Assembly (NCBI GenBank): GCA_036924085.1
Contig: JAVGWX010000007.1
Coordinates: 98,047,141 to 98,111,140, forward strand
Length of the DNA: 64,000 nt
Direction: 5' to 3'
Source of the DNA: Ariolimax columbianus
Lineage: Eukaryota > Mollusca > Gastropoda > Stylommatophora > Arionidae
A model generated the notes under the pieces. The model had not been told where the DNA came from and did no database searches. It was given only the letters and a program-made list of their open reading frames with translations. Below are positions 43,977 through 56,199 of this stretch, piece after piece. The translations under genes were made by a program, and so were the position numbers. Numbering within the stretch: the stretch's first letter is position 1; each line of letters starts with the position of its first letter.

Positions 43977-44143
43977 CTTGCTGAAGTCGGATGTGTTGGA
44001 CCGAAAGGTACAAATATCGCAGTCAAGCTGTAAACTACGACACAACGCATTCCGTTCTCTGGACTACATTCTGCTACTTAAGCCCTTTCAGGTTTTGGTA
44101 GCGGGAGATTGAGAATGAACGAAGCCAAGCCAAGCCCTATCCC
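43977..44143 (+). mobile_element. Family B 3' half
   Basis: Starts GCTGAAGTCGGATGTGTTGG, ends GAACGAAGCCAAGCCAAGCC. It is 5' truncated, as expected for a retroposed copy. Confidence 0.8.
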
Positions 44144-44241
44144 TGTAACACCCAGCGATCTCGTGTATTAATTGTCTACGGCTCGCTTCTTCTGACAGAG
44201 GTGAGGTGATTGTGTGTAACATTGATTTTTTTTAATATTAA

Positions 44242-44260
44242 AAAAAAAAAAAAAAAAAAG
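44242..44260 (+). repeat. A-run (19 A)
   Basis: A homopolymer at 44242-44260 preceded by TTTTTTTTAATATT. It is not clearly the tail of any called element. Confidence 0.7.
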
Positions 44261-44404
44261 TTCACAAATAAAAAAGTTGCACATCGCAAGCGATGTTAAC
44301 ATCATCACTGTTTTTGTGTGTGTGTGTTTTAATGATGTAACTTGTGCTGTATTTGGATTATAGTGAGGAGGTAACTTATTGCAGAAAGACAACAATTAAA
44401 ACAA

Positions 44405-46260
44405 ATGGGAAGTAAGGGGACCAACACAGGATATAAAAACTGCGCAAGAAAAGTTAGAAGCGAAATAAGAAAAGATAAAGAAGATACATAGTAGAAACAT
44501 GTAAGGATATAGAAAACCTACAACAACAAGGCCGAGAAGGAGATGCATTCAAAGCAATAAGAACACTGACAAGGGAATTCCGTCCGGTTCCACATGTCAT
44601 AAATGACAAAGAGGATAACACATTAACAGAAACCAAAGACATACTGAATAGATGGAGAGAGTACTGCAGAACCATGTATGGAGATAGCACAAAGCGCTCA
44701 GTTACAATCCTACCAAAGGATGAGAAAGAACCTGAACCAACATTGGAAGAAGTACGCTCTGCAATTAAAAGCCTGAAAAAGGGAAAGTCCCCAGGATGTG
44801 ATGATATCCCAGCAGAGCTAATACAAGCAGAAGGAGAGGCATGTGCTCGAGTCTATCACAAGCTGTGTAAACAGATATGGCACAGTGCAGAGTGGCCAGA
44901 AGCATGGAAGAAATCAATTTATATTCCCCTCCCCATAAAAAGGCAACCTGAAGCTGTGCACGAACTACCGAACTATCGCACTGATCAGCCATGCTAGCAA
45001 GATACTCTTGCGAATCCTATTAAGAAGGATAGAGACAATTTTGAATCTGAAATTCACGTAGTCCAGGCAGGTTTTAGGAAAGAAAGAGGGACCCGGGACC
45101 ACATATTCAATTTAAGGAATATCTATAAAAAATTTAGAGAGTTTAATGTAGACCTGTACACATGTTTCATTGATTACACTAAGGCCTTCGACACGGTAAA
45201 ACATCAAAATCTGTGGAGAATCATGAAGGAAATGGGGTTTCCTTTGCATATAGTCCATCTCATTGAAACATTATATCAAGATCAACAAGCCGCTGTCCAA
45301 GTATCTGGGCAAACATCAGATTGGTTTGCAGTACAAAAGGGAGTCCAACAGGGATGTATCCTCTCACCTTATCTGTACAACATATATGCGGAATGTATAA
45401 TGAGAAATGTACGAGAAGATGAGAACATTGAAAGTTTCAACCCATTTACGATTGGGGGGTACGAGATTCCAGAGTTACGATATGCAGATGACACAGTGAT
45501 ACTATCAAGAAGTGCGGAAGGGCTAGAGCAGCTACTTTCAGCCGTTATTAGACATGGTAAAGATCAAAATCTGTTCATAAACATAAACAAAACAAAGATA
45601 ATGACCACCGATAAAACACAATGTCAGCATAAATTTACAGTGGGTGGTGAAGAAATAGATCAGGTCACACATTTTGAATATCTGAGCTCCAGAATTGACA
45701 AAATTGGTGACTGCTCGAAAGAAATCAGAAGAAGACTAGCTATGGCAATGCAGAAACTGAACAGCGTGAAGAAATTATGGCAGGGCACCAACAAAACGAT
45801 AAAAGTAAAAGTCTTGAGAGCCTGTGTTTTTCCTGTGGCAGCTTATGGCTGTGAAGCATGGACGATTACCAAAACTTCTAGACAAAGAATCGAATCCTTC
45901 GAGTCAAAATGTTACAGAAACATCATCAGAATACCCTGGACAGAGAAAAGAACAAATGTAGACATTCAGCAAGAGTTGAGCGTAGAGGAGAACTGGTTTA
46001 TTAATTCCATTTTGGCTAGAAAATGCAAATACTTTGGTCACATCAAGAGACACAACGGTCTTGAGAGAACGGTGATGGAAGGTATAGTGCCAGGCAAAAG
46101 AGGAAGGGGTAGACCAAGAAGACGATGGCACCAAGATATCCAGGAATGCCTGAGTATGACAGTGGCGGAAGCTGGTGTTTTGGCAAGGGAACGAGTTTCT
46201 TTCAGACAGACTGTGATGGGAGCGACATTCTACAAAGGACATGCTACATGATGATGATGG
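44405..46260 (+). mobile_element. RTE-like LINE, RT well preserved
   Basis: From about 44405 a frame with one TAG-TAG break encodes the pre-RT linker (FKAIRTLTREFRPVPHVIND, LNRWREYCRTMYGD), then KSLKKGKSPGCDDIPAELIQ. A one-base shift near 44940 is followed by NYRTIALISHASKILLRILL and VVQAGFRKERGTRDHIFNLR. FIDYTKAFDTVKHQNLW leads into the open frame at 45223. The 3' end is CATGATGATGATGG, a short ATG repeat as in RTE-type tails. The endonuclease half is missing. Confidence 0.85.
45223..46251 (+). pseudogene. RTE-like RT C-terminal open frame (342 codons)
   Basis: A continuous frame with GVQQGCILSPYLYNIYAECI, RYADDTVILSRSAEGLEQLL (catalytic YADD intact), FININKTKIMTT, HFEYLSSRIDKIGDCSKEIR, YGCEAWTITKTSRQRIESFE and KRGRGRPRRRWHQDIQECLS, ending in TGA at 46249. 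It is part of a broken element: the N-terminal half of RT sits in other frames upstream. It is not an independent gene, though transcription as part of a longer RNA is possible. Confidence 0.85.
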
Positions 46261-46261
46261 T

Positions 46262-47060
46262 AACTGCGTTGATCATCAACCTCACTCTCTTGTTCCGAGT
46301 TACCTTGGACCAGTGGCAAGACGATCAGTCGAAACAACTGGAGGTAACTCAGGATGCAGACACTCTGGTTTCATTTCCCTAGACCAGGGGTCGCTTGAAA
46401 TTTGCGCGATTAGATTCCCCCACCGTTTCTGTTCATCGCTTTGAGAGGCGAATGCCTTACCTCCCGACTGCAGTGACCACCGTTGACAAACTTTCTTTGT
46501 GACCAACCTGGCCAACACGTAGGATTGCAGTCAATACCAATAAATAATGGATTTGTGTATATATAGATAACCGAGCCGTCTGCATCTTCTTCGTTTGAAC
46601 TTCAATAAATGAAGTACGCACTAAGTCATCCTGTCCTGAGCCGTCCATTCTTGCTTCCTCCACATATTCCTCATCTCTTGTTATGTCAGGGCTCTCGGAT
46701 AGCTGTGTATTATTGATCTCCGTATCTTTTTCTGGGGATTTCAGAGCAGACACTGCCTTGCCATGCTTTCAAATGGTATATTTAAATGAACTCAGAGCTG
46801 ATGCCATTTCTGGCATGGACATGCCTTAGGCCATATGTAACGGAAACTTATTATACACCTAAAAAAGATGTAGTTGTTTTGATATTTAGAAGCACGGGAG
46901 GGACTACAGTAAAACTCAAAAATATATAATGGGTGAAATACAAGAACGTTAACATTGAACTGTAGGCTTATGTGATTACAGCAATATACAGTACCAACAT
47001 TTCCACTTAAATAAACATTTATCGAGTCAAAACTGTCCCAGAGTGGATGCAGGTGCCCCT
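46262..47060. other. Unassigned intergenic sequence
   Basis: No recognised element. Open frames at 46300-46753 on the minus strand lack motifs. Confidence 0.35.
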
Positions 47061-47067
47061 TACTGGA

Positions 47068-47205
47068 AAGGAAGGAATAAGTCTACTGCACCTACACACC
47101 TATTGTAAAATGAAGGAAGGGATAGGTCTACTGCACCTACACACCTGTTGTAAAATGAAGGAAGGGATAGGTCTACTGCTCCTTCACGCATGTTGTAAAA
47201 TGTAA
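47068..47205. repeat. 53-bp tandem triplication
   Basis: Three copies of GAAGGGATAGGTCTACTGCA then CCTACACACCTGTTGTAAAA, with the third more diverged. The unit is part of the family D repeat that follows. Confidence 0.8.
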
Positions 47206-47330
47206 CTAAAGAAAGTTGTGCATGTGGTTAGCTACTTCATCATGTAAAACAAATTGCTACATAAACACCATTGCAGAAACACGCAAAGTACTTTGGTGCA
47301 TGATTCCTAGAGGAGAGGAAACCAACTGAA
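47140..47330 (+). repeat. Family D dispersed repeat
   Basis: Shares CTACTGCTCCTTCACGCATG, TTGTAAAATG and CATGTAAAACAAATTGCTAC with the 26.44-kb copy. Its first 53 bp have been tandemly triplicated here. Confidence 0.6.
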
Positions 47331-47597
47331 GTGATGGCCATATACTCTGGCCGGAACGAAAAATGATAAGGAGTCAAAACTGGGGCACACACCTGTTAAT
47401 GCTCTGTTCAAAAGTAAAAACTGGGGCACACACCTGTTAATATTCTTGTGTAAAACTACATTTTACTTGGGTTGTCATTCAGTCAAACATGGTTATAGAG
47501 CACGCTATGGGAACAGAAACATTTAATGATTCTAACAAAATATACAATTATCTGAACAAGAGACAAAGAATAACAAAACTAAGACATTCTAACATAC

Positions 47598-48195
47598 TGT
47601 AGGAGCGTGCTCCAAGCCACCTCAAGCCATAAACAAGATAGACTGCAGGAGCATGCTCCAAGCCATTTCAAGCCCCAAACAAGATAGACTGCAGGAGTGT
47701 GCTCCAAGCCATCTCAAGCCCCCAAACAAGATAGACTGCAGGAGTGTGCTCCAAGCCATTTCAAGCCCCAAACAAGATAGACTGCAGGAGTGTGCTCCAA
47801 GCCATCACAAGCCCCAAACACGATAGACTGCAGGAGTGTGCTCCAAGCCATCTCAAGCTCCAAACAAGATAGACTGCAGGAGTGTGCTCCAAGCCATCTC
47901 AAGCCCCAAACAAGATATACTCTACGAGCGTGCTCCAAGCCATCTCAAGCCCCAAACAAGATATACTCTACGAGCGTGCTCCAAGCCATCTCAAGCCCCA
48001 AACAAGATAGACTGCAGGAGTGTGCTCCAAGCCATCTCAAGCCCCAAACAAGATAGACTGCAGGAGTGTGCTCCAAACCATCTCAAGCCCCAAACAAGAT
48101 AGACTGCAGGAGTGTGCTCCAAGCCATCTCAAGCCCCAAACAAGATAGACTGCAGGAGTGTGCTCCAAGCCATCTCAAGCCCCAAGCAAGATAGA
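47598..48195. repeat. 46-bp minisatellite, 13 copies
   Basis: The unit is GCAGGAGTGTGCTCCAAGCC, ATCTCAAGCCCCAAACAAGA and TAGACT. Two adjacent copies share TATACTCTACGAGCG, showing local duplication of a variant. It abuts a LINE RNase H remnant. Confidence 0.96.
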
Positions 48196-48209
48196 CCTTT
48201 ACATGAAAT

Positions 48210-48745
48210 AAGATATAACATTAGGTTGCTGTGCCAAAAACACTGAATTAATCGTACAGTGAATTCCGGCCCAATGTGTGATCCTAAAAAACAAGAAGGC
48301 AGATGAGCTCGCAAAATTCGGTAGTGCAACTCGCTATTCACAGAGCTATAAACACAGACACTCATCAAACGATACATAAGGACAGAATGGAGAGACCAGC
48401 ACAAAGATTGCAAAACAGAAAATGACAACATAGACAAATTTGGCAGAGATAGGCAGACAAAGATCTTCAGATTGAACAGGACATTGCAGACTCAAGGCCC
48501 ACCTTCACAGAATGAACCATAGAGACACCGCCACATGTGAATGCAGAGAACCCAAGAAGTCACTAGAACATACCCTGCACGCCTGTCCCACATATGCAGA
48601 CCAAAGAGAGGCAGTCTGGCCGGGGGAAGCAACCATGCTCAATAAGCTGAGGGGGGACTGGCGAAGACCTGAAAGATCTCGTTCATGAATCTCAACGGGC
48701 TTTAAGAATGGCATCAGTTGATCGAAGAAAAAGGTAAACAAAGAA
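48210..48745 (+). mobile_element. LINE RNase H end and C-terminal tail
   Basis: Encodes VQ-IPAQCVILKNKKADELAK (the RNase H end, cf. WIPGHCG), then RLKAHLHRMNHRDTATCECR and HTLHACPTYADQREAVWP. The Cys/His tail is intact in sequence but frame-broken. Confidence 0.78.
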
Positions 48746-48749
48746 GATA

Positions 48750-49195
48750 CTGGTCAGTTTATACATGGAAAAAGTCATGAACATAACTGAACAACAGCAC
48801 TTAAACCAGGAACTTGCAAAAACATGCTAGTTGGCAAACTGTTTGATGGAGTCCTTAGATTAATGTGCTTCCTACATCAACAAAGATGACCAGAAATAAT
48901 AAACAAACAGTTTTAACCTTCTTGTACCAAGATATTAATTTATTTCAAAAGTTTTTATTTGCATATTTAATTGTGATTTTAATTGACACCAGCTGATTAT
49001 GTGTGTGATATAGATTTAGTTTAATATGTTCACACCATTTGGAACACAACAATAAAACTTGCTGCTTGCAAATAGTATATAGCTGTTTAAAATACTGATA
49101 AAACTTCTTTAGCCCAGCAATGTACCCACATAGTGGGCAGTAGATCAGCTAGCAACAGTGTGGTGCACTTTCTAAGGGCTATCTGGAAAAAAAAC
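48750..49195. other. Unassigned AT-rich sequence
   Basis: Nothing recognised. Confidence 0.4.
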
Positions 49196-49204
49196 CACTT
49201 CAAA

Positions 49205-49455
49205 TATACTCACTAGGAACTTGCTACCTGACACTAGAAGTAAATTCGCTTAGATCTTGCTAGCTGACACTAGATGTAAACTTGCTATCTGACACTAGAA
49301 GTAAACTTGCTATCTGACACTAGAAGTAAATTCGCTTAAAACTTGCTAGCTGACACTAGACATAAACGCACTAGGAACTTGCTATCTGACACTAGAAGTA
49401 AATTCGCTTAGAACTTGCTAGCTGACACTAGAAGTAACCTCACTTAGAACTTGCT
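49205..49455. repeat. Degenerate minisatellite, about 36-bp unit
   Basis: Seven to eight irregular copies of AACTTGCTAGCTGACACTAG then AAGTAAATTCGCTTAG. Units shortened by loss of the TCGCTTAG part alternate with full ones. Confidence 0.85.
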
Positions 49456-50690
49456 TACACCAACTGGAATAAATGTAGCCATCACTTTTTCACTCTTTGT
49501 AATGTCTGTGAGCATATGTGAGTTACAGAATAAGTGCATCACATCTAATAATTCTGACAAAACTAGTGCTGTAAAGTGAGAAAGAAGACGGTATACAGTT
49601 AAAGTGTACAACAGTAGCATTATTCAAAAAATTAATGTTAGATTTGAATGCTTAAAATAGACCAAACAGATACATTTCATTAATCTTATAACAGATGAGA
49701 AGTTCTGAAGATCCATGATCACCTATGCCAGTCGGCACTGCACTTGAATGAATGAATGAATGTGTATGTTGTATGAAAAAGAGTAGCAAAGATGGCGCCC
49801 TACATTGCTCTGGTGTTTTAGTTCATTATGGATACCAACACGCAACGGGTTTGCCTGGAATTCACACTAGTCGATGACTTACACTTGTGTTCACAGAAAC
49901 GTGTCAGTTTTTCATTTTGACTGGTAAATTCGTTCGTTTTTTGTGTGTTTTCTTCATTCTGATTTTCCGGATCTGGACATCAGTTATATGAATTAGCATT
50001 ACACTTAAACCTGTGTTATATTTTCATAGTCTAGTTCACTCAGTGGAACTTCACGAGATTGGCGCCCTTTTGCCCTAGCTGCAGACAGTGTCGGTATTGG
50101 CATGACTGAACTTTAGATACGACTATAATGGACTAGAACACAGCCTGGGAGAGATGCCACAATGACCTCTTGCGGTTGTGGAAAAGGCACGACACACAAC
50201 GATAGATGTTCTCTCTACATGGATGAACAAAGAGAGTGGTCTTCATCACATGTGATGGACAAACATCATGTATGTATGTGGCCTGTGGGTCGACCAGAAA
50301 CCCCAGTCATGGGAAAATGACTCAAAGACGTACATGTGTACGGAATGGTCAGGGAAAAGAGCACACCTGGTGGTGGACACGTAATGCTTCCACTGGAAAG
50401 AGCTCATCCACATTTCACATGTGGCTCTGACCGACTGCAGCATGCGCAGCAAATACACCTTAGGACCCAGTTTTGACTAGTATGATGAACAAGATGTGGG
50501 TAGCTGAGGGAGAGTTCTCTCAGCGAAAAAGGGTATGCCAACCCAGGCATGTGAAGCCTAGCTTTGACGGATTGGATGTAAGAGACAAAAAGCTTGTCCA
50601 ACGGTCAAAAAGACGGGGCCAGCAGTCCTTGAAGAATACTAAGAGCTTGGAGAGACATGACATGAAAGAAGACCTAGTCATCTTCTGCAT
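49456..50690. other. Unassigned sequence
   Basis: Contains GAATGAATGAATGAATG at 49747. The part after 50100 may be 5' LINE sequence, since a LINE endonuclease copy follows, but no motif confirms it. Confidence 0.35.
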
Positions 50691-51670
50691 CTGGACTCAT
50701 CAATCGCCGTCTCAACACTTTCTTGCTGCTAGACCATGCTGAGCTCGGACGAGAGAGTGAGGCTGACTGCGCAAACCTCCCTCATTTTAATCAAATTCAC
50801 ACGCCACTCATGACATCGCCTGCATTTCACACACATCATTCATGAGTTCTGTGGCGAGAGGCAAAGCACCAGGTGAGAATACACTGGAAGCTGTAGTTGC
50901 AGACTTGCACACAGGCAGTTCAGGCCATATGTTAGTCTTTTACTGCCTTTCTACATTGAAACCCAGTACTGCTCACATCCGTAGCCCAAGGAAGAGGCAT
51001 GAAAAGGTGCACTAAAAATTGCCTGCTTCACTACAGCATGTCGTGGCTCCCATTATATTACGGTTGAAATATAAATAAGAAAAGGGTAGTGCCACATGGA
51101 ATGTGTGCACACTTACGAACAATACTAGGGCTAACAAGCCAGAACAGAGGACCGCCCTGGTTGCAAGAAAATTGGCTAGATATAACATCAGCATACCCGC
51201 CTTTAGCGAGACATGATTGGTGGAGGATGGACAACTCTCAGAGGATGGTGCTAGCTACACTTTCTTCTGGAGTTGCTTGGATTTGCCATAAAGTCCACCA
51301 TAGTACAGCAATTAAAATGCCTGCCAAATGGAATTCGCCTCATGACAATGTGACTTCCACTGACGGGAATAGCAGACCTTATCATAAGTGCCTACGCCCA
51401 CAAATATTGACAAAATGGACAAAGTCAGACAGGTTCTACGAGTCACTTAGCGCTGCGTTCCCAAAATCAGACAAACTGATAGGAGACTTTTACACCACAG
51501 TTGACGCAGATCACACTACGTGGCCGAAATGGCACAGGTAAATATAACGGCAACTGCTTACTCTTACTGAAGACGTGCCTCAAATGAGCTTATCATTACC
51601 AACACCATTTTCCGATGCCTAGCTAGAAATATGACTACATGGATGCATTCCAGGTCCCATCACTAGCATC
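50690..51670 (+). mobile_element. LINE endonuclease fragment, same family as the twin-primed element
   Basis: Frames give ATWNVCTLTNNTRANKPEQR, ALVARKLARYNISIPAFSET, RFYESLSAAFPKSDKLI and GDFYTTVDADHTTW. These parallel LATWNVRTLLDN, ARYNICIAALSET and GDFNARVGTDHTAW in the 33-kb element. The upstream part GCTCGGACGAGAGAGTGAGG matches the 5' leader of that element. The RT half is missing. Many frameshifts. Confidence 0.75.
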
Positions 51671-51674
51671 TATC

Positions 51675-51885
51675 ACAGAATCACTAGATTCTACAGAATA
51701 ATACATTTCATTAATCTAATTTCAGACGACAGATTCTACAAATTGATACATTTCATTAATCTAATTTCAGACGACAGATTCTACAAATTGATACATTTCA
51801 TTAATCTTATGTCAGACGACAGATTCTACAAATTGATACATTTCATTAATCTTATGTCAGACGACAGATCTACAAATTGATACAT
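51675..51885. repeat. 45-bp minisatellite, about 4.5 copies
   Basis: The unit is ACGACAGATTCTACAAATTG, ATACATTTCATTAATCTAAT and TTCAG. A related single unit occurs at about 49670-49715 (ATACATTTCATTAATCTTAT), so the seed sequence is also present elsewhere. Confidence 0.93.
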
Positions 51886-51889
51886 AAAA

Positions 51890-52845
51890 CTAGTTATTTT
51901 TAAAACCAACTACCATTTTTTTTAAAAACCTGCGTTAACATGTTGGCATCATTGTTCTTGGACCCGTAAAACCTATAATTGAATTTTATTTGATAATTCA
52001 TTCAATATATACAGCACTCGCAGAGAATTCAATGAAGATAAAAACACTGGAAGAACTTTTTCCCTTTTCTTTGACATCCGTTAAAGCTACAGTAATAATG
52101 ACAATTTCAGCACTCAATTCATTCACACCAAAAAAACTCATACATTGTAACAAGCTCTGTGTTATAAAGTGCAATGTAATAGATAATTTCGTATCCAGAC
52201 ACTATATATGATGACCATAAGGTGAGCAAATATGGTGGAGAATATTCATCATGTGTGAATTGTTTCTGTTGTAATTAAAACCCGCACTTTTCCTGAAACA
52301 AAACTGTTTATTTTATATAGTCTTCATGCATAATTGTAGGAAATACAACTTTGCTGTCACCTGATCTAATGAAGTTACAGGTACTTATGATTTTCTTAAG
52401 TTTCAGGATGTGTTGTGAAGATGAATGTGTGGGGCACAATTTGAGCAGTAGGCAGTGACAATATTCGATTGACAATAATGACAAAATATTGATGTCAGTT
52501 TTGAACACACTTTTTGGTTGTAGTTAACTATTTGTGAATTTCTTCTTCTTAGTACTCTCACTCAGACTGAAATATGTTTAAAGAAAGCACTAGTCAACCT
52601 GAGGTTACTAACAGCTCCATTAAGGTATGTAGCTTGTGAATTTTAAACAATATAACATGCTTAAGCCTGGTACATACAGCATTATATTATAGATCAATGT
52701 CCATGACCATCCCTTCTGTTTCAGTTTCCCATTTCTCACCAAGACCTGACCACATGATTTAATGATAGCAGCTTAAGGGTATTTGAGAGATGATGCTAAG
52801 GATTAACTTTTCAAATCTGATGGGAACTGATACTAATCTACAAAT
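51890..52845. other. Unassigned AT-rich sequence
   Basis: No coding or repeat signal recognised. Confidence 0.4.
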
Positions 52846-52849
52846 ATTA

Positions 52850-54060
52850 TGACTTCTCTTCTTCTTCTTTGTGTTCGGTTTCGTATGCTCGTTTTATGCC
52901 ACCAGATGGGCTGCCTCCATGAAGTGACATGTCAGTCGCAGGTCCTCAATGGTTCCCCACAGTTTGTCTTGTATGTTTCTCTCCTCGGGCCAGGTCTTCT
53001 CGTGGGAGTCTTGGTGCAGTGGACATGTTTGCAGGATGTGTTCTGGAGTCTGGGGTCCTCTCTGTCATGTGCATTGGGCAGTCTGTGCTGCTTTAATTTT
53101 ATGCATGTGTGCATTTAGTCTGCAATGACCTGTTCTGTTTCCTATTCAGTTTATTAATTGGGTCCTGTGGGTATTTACTGTTTGTTCTTTCTATCCACTG
53201 TTGTTTATATTTTTTAAAATGTTTGTCTTGACTTCTGGCAGTGACACTGGGTGGGTGAATTGTTCTCTTTGCCTTCCCTCCCTGGCTAGCCTGTCCGCCC
53301 ATTCATTCCCAGGTATGCCGCAGTGAGCTGGAATCCACTAGAGGGTGATTTTATTGTGGTCTGAGAGTTTGTTTAGCTGGCCTATCAGTTCCCTTTCCAT
53401 ACTATTTCGTGGTTCTCTTTGTGTGGCCTGCAAAATTGCCATGCAGTCGAACAAAAACACTATTCTGTTATCCTTTAACCCCTTTTCGTCCAATAGTTTG
53501 ACTGCTTCAATTATTGCCTGTTGCTCTGTTCTTAGATTTGTCGAGGGCTCCCCGGCAGCACTTGCTTTTTCTATAACGGTTCCATCCTGTAGAAATATGA
53601 CGAGTCCCGCCATCCTTTCCTCAATGCTTCCTCTGATGATCCATCTGTGTAGACGTGCGTCCACATGGGTTGGGGATAGGCGTCTCCAATATGCTTTAGG
53701 GTTTTTTCTCTCAATGCATGGTCTGATTCTTCCACCTTTCTATCGATACCTGGTATTTTCGCTTCCACCGTGAAGTTGGGCTGTTGGTCTGTATTTTTAT
53801 ATACTTGTATCATTTCCCATGTAGTTGGACATTTTGATATGATGTCACTGTTCCTGGCTGTAAGGGCTTTTGATAGATGATTGAAGCTTGTTCTTTTTAT
53901 GCAGTTTTTTAAAAAATATATTGACTTTTCCCTGCATTGGATGTTTATTCATACGCTTGTATTTTTCTGTCAGGTTTAGTATTTTTCCTTCTCTGCGCTG
54001 ACCAAAGTTCTGGAGGCCTACTACCGCTTCAAGTTCTCTAATTGGGGTCATTTGCAGACC
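52850..54060 (-). mobile_element. LINE RNase H domain with C-terminal tail
   Basis: Minus-strand frames encode PMWTHVYTDGSSEEAL (first RNase H Asp in YTDGS), NLRTEQQAIIEAVKLL (Glu), IVFLFDCMAILQAT (FDCMA instead of the usual D-SxA), LQWIPAHCGIPGNEWADRLA, RLNAHMHKIKAAQTAQCT-like and HILQTCPLHQDSHEKTW. At least two frameshifts. It is the most complete RNase H remnant in the window. Confidence 0.85.
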
Positions 54061-54224
54061 TACAGTAATAATTCTGAGTCTGAAATATTATGACACATAG
54101 CAAGTACTGGGAAAATTATGTCAAATAAGAAAATCATACAATTGGATGAAGTTACAAAACTTTGAGGTAGAACTTTGAGAAGAGAAGAAATGCAGGTACA
54201 GGGGAAGATGGAAGTCAAGGAACA

Positions 54225-55925
54225 ATTAACAGGGCTATGTAGCACAGAACTGTCAAGGCACAATTAAGAGGGCTATGTAGGACAGAACTGAGGAAATAAT
54301 TAAGAGGGCTATGTAGCACAGAACTGAGGAAACAATTAAGAGGGCTATGTAGCACAGAACTGAGGAAACAATTAAGAGGGCTATGTAGCACATAACCACC
54401 AGACACAAGAGGGTTATGCAGCACAGAACATTCAGACACAAGAGAGTTATGCAGCACAGAACATTCAGACACAAGAGGGTTATGCAGCACAGAACATTCA
54501 GACACAAGAGGGTTATGCAGCACAGAACATTCAGACACAAGAGTGTTATGCAGCACAGAACATTCAGACACAAGAGGGTTATGTAGCACAGAACATTCAG
54601 ACACAAGAGGGTTATGCAGCACAGAACATTCAGACACAAGAGGGTTATGTAGCACAGAACATTCAGACACAAGAGGGTTATGCAGCACAGAACATTCAGA
54701 CACAAGAGGGTTATGCAGCACAGAACATTCAGACACAAGAGAGTTATGCAGCACAGAACATTCAGACACAAGAGGGTTATGTAGCACAGAACATTCAGAC
54801 ACAAGAGGGTTATGCAGCACAGAACATTCAGACACAAGAGGGTTATGTAGCACAGAACATTCAAACACAAGAGGGTTATGCAGCACAGAACATTCAGACA
54901 CAAGAGGGTTATGTAGCACAGAACCTTCAGACACAAGAGGGTTATGCAGCACAGAACATTCAGACACAAGAGGGTTATGCAGCACAGAACATTCAGACAC
55001 AAGAGAGTTATGCAGCACAGAACATTCAGACACAAGAGGGTTATGTAGCACAGAACATTCAGACACAAGAGGGTTATGCAGCACAGAACATTCAGACACA
55101 AGAGGGTTATGTAGCACAGAACATTCAGACACAAGAGGGTTATGCAGCACAGAACATTCAGACACAAGAGGGTTATGTAGCACAGAACATTCAGACACAA
55201 GAGGGTTATGCAGCACAGAACATTCAGACACAAGAGGGTTATGCAGCACAGAACATTCAGACACAAGAGAGTTATGCAGCACAGAACATTCAGACACAAG
55301 AGGGTTATGTAGCACAGAACATTCAGACACAAGAGGGTTATGCAGCACAGAACATTCAGACACAAGAGGGTTATGTAGCACAGAACATTCAAACACAAGA
55401 GAGTTATGCAGCACAGAACATTCAGACACAAGAGGGTTATGTAGCACAGAACATTCAAACACAAGAGGGTTATGCAGCACAGAACATTCAGACACAAGAG
55501 GGTTATGTAGCACAGAACCTTCAGACACAAGAGGGTTATGCAGCACAGAACATTCAGACACAAGAGGGTTATGCAGCACAGAACATTCAGACACAAGAGA
55601 GTTATGTAGCACAGAACATTCAGACACAAGAGGGTTATGTAGCCCAGAACATTCAGACACAAGAGGGTTATGCAGCACAGAACATTCAGACACAAGAGGG
55701 TTATGCAGCACAGAACATTCAGACACAAGAGGGTTATGCAGCACAGAACATTCAGACACAAGAGGGTTATGTAGCACAGAACATTCAGACACAAGAGGGT
55801 TATGCAGCACAGAACATTCAGACACAAGAGGGTTATGTAGCACAGAACTATCCAACATAATTATGAGGGTTATGTAGCACAGAACATTCAGACACAATTA
55901 AGAGGGCTAGGTAGCACAGAACTAG
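54225..55925. repeat. 33-bp satellite, about 45 copies plus irregular left edge
   Basis: The unit is ACATTCAGACACAAGAGGGT then TATGCAGCACAGA. Variants (TGTAGC, GAGAGTT, CCTTCAG, TTCAAAC) recur. The CCTTCAG variant at 54921 and the TTCAAAC variant at 54861 reappear exactly 594 bp (18 units) later, at 55515 and 55455. The left edge (54225-54395) has related but longer units with AATTAAGAGGGCTATGTAGC. Because 33 is divisible by 3, frames of 444-560 codons stay open on both strands. They are not genes. Confidence 0.97.
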
Positions 55926-55929
55926 CCAA

Positions 55930-56155
55930 CATAATTAACACATATAAACATGCTGGAAAGGATTTTTTTTTAAAAGAGCAACTTAGCTGATAGTGGGATT
56001 CCAGATATAGTTATGAGGAAAGACTATAACAAGTTTTTCAAAATACAACCACCACCTACAAGCTACAAGAACAAGAGGGCATAGATACAAAGTAACTACA
56101 GAAAGGTCCAGATTAGATATTAGGAAATATGTTTTTCAGTTAGAGATGGAATACA
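55930..56155 (+). mobile_element. CR1-like LINE 3' fragment with internal deletion
   Basis: AACATGCTGGAAAGGAT, TGATAGTGGGATTCCAG, ACTATAACAAGTTTTTCAAA and GAAAGGTCCAGATTAGATAT align in order with 42.40-42.68 kb of the nested CR1-like element. About 100 bp are missing between them. Confidence 0.8.
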
Positions 56156-56172
56156 TCTAATCTAATTTTAAA

Positions 56173-56199
56173 AAATAAAAAAAAAAAAAAAAAAAAAAA
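56173..56199 (+). repeat. A-rich run
   Basis: AAAAAATAAA followed by about 22 A. It could be the tail of a retroposed copy, but nothing upstream clearly ends here. Confidence 0.6.

Noticed and set aside
45223..46251. A host gene encoding a 342-residue protein
   Set aside because: YADD, CEAWTIT and RGRPRRRW motifs mark it as LINE RT. The first half of the protein is upstream in other frames.
54215..55897. Open frames of 444-560 codons on both strands
   Set aside because: They exist only because the 33-bp satellite unit is a multiple of three and lacks stops in those frames. Two overlapping minus frames and one plus frame are open together, and none looks like a protein family.
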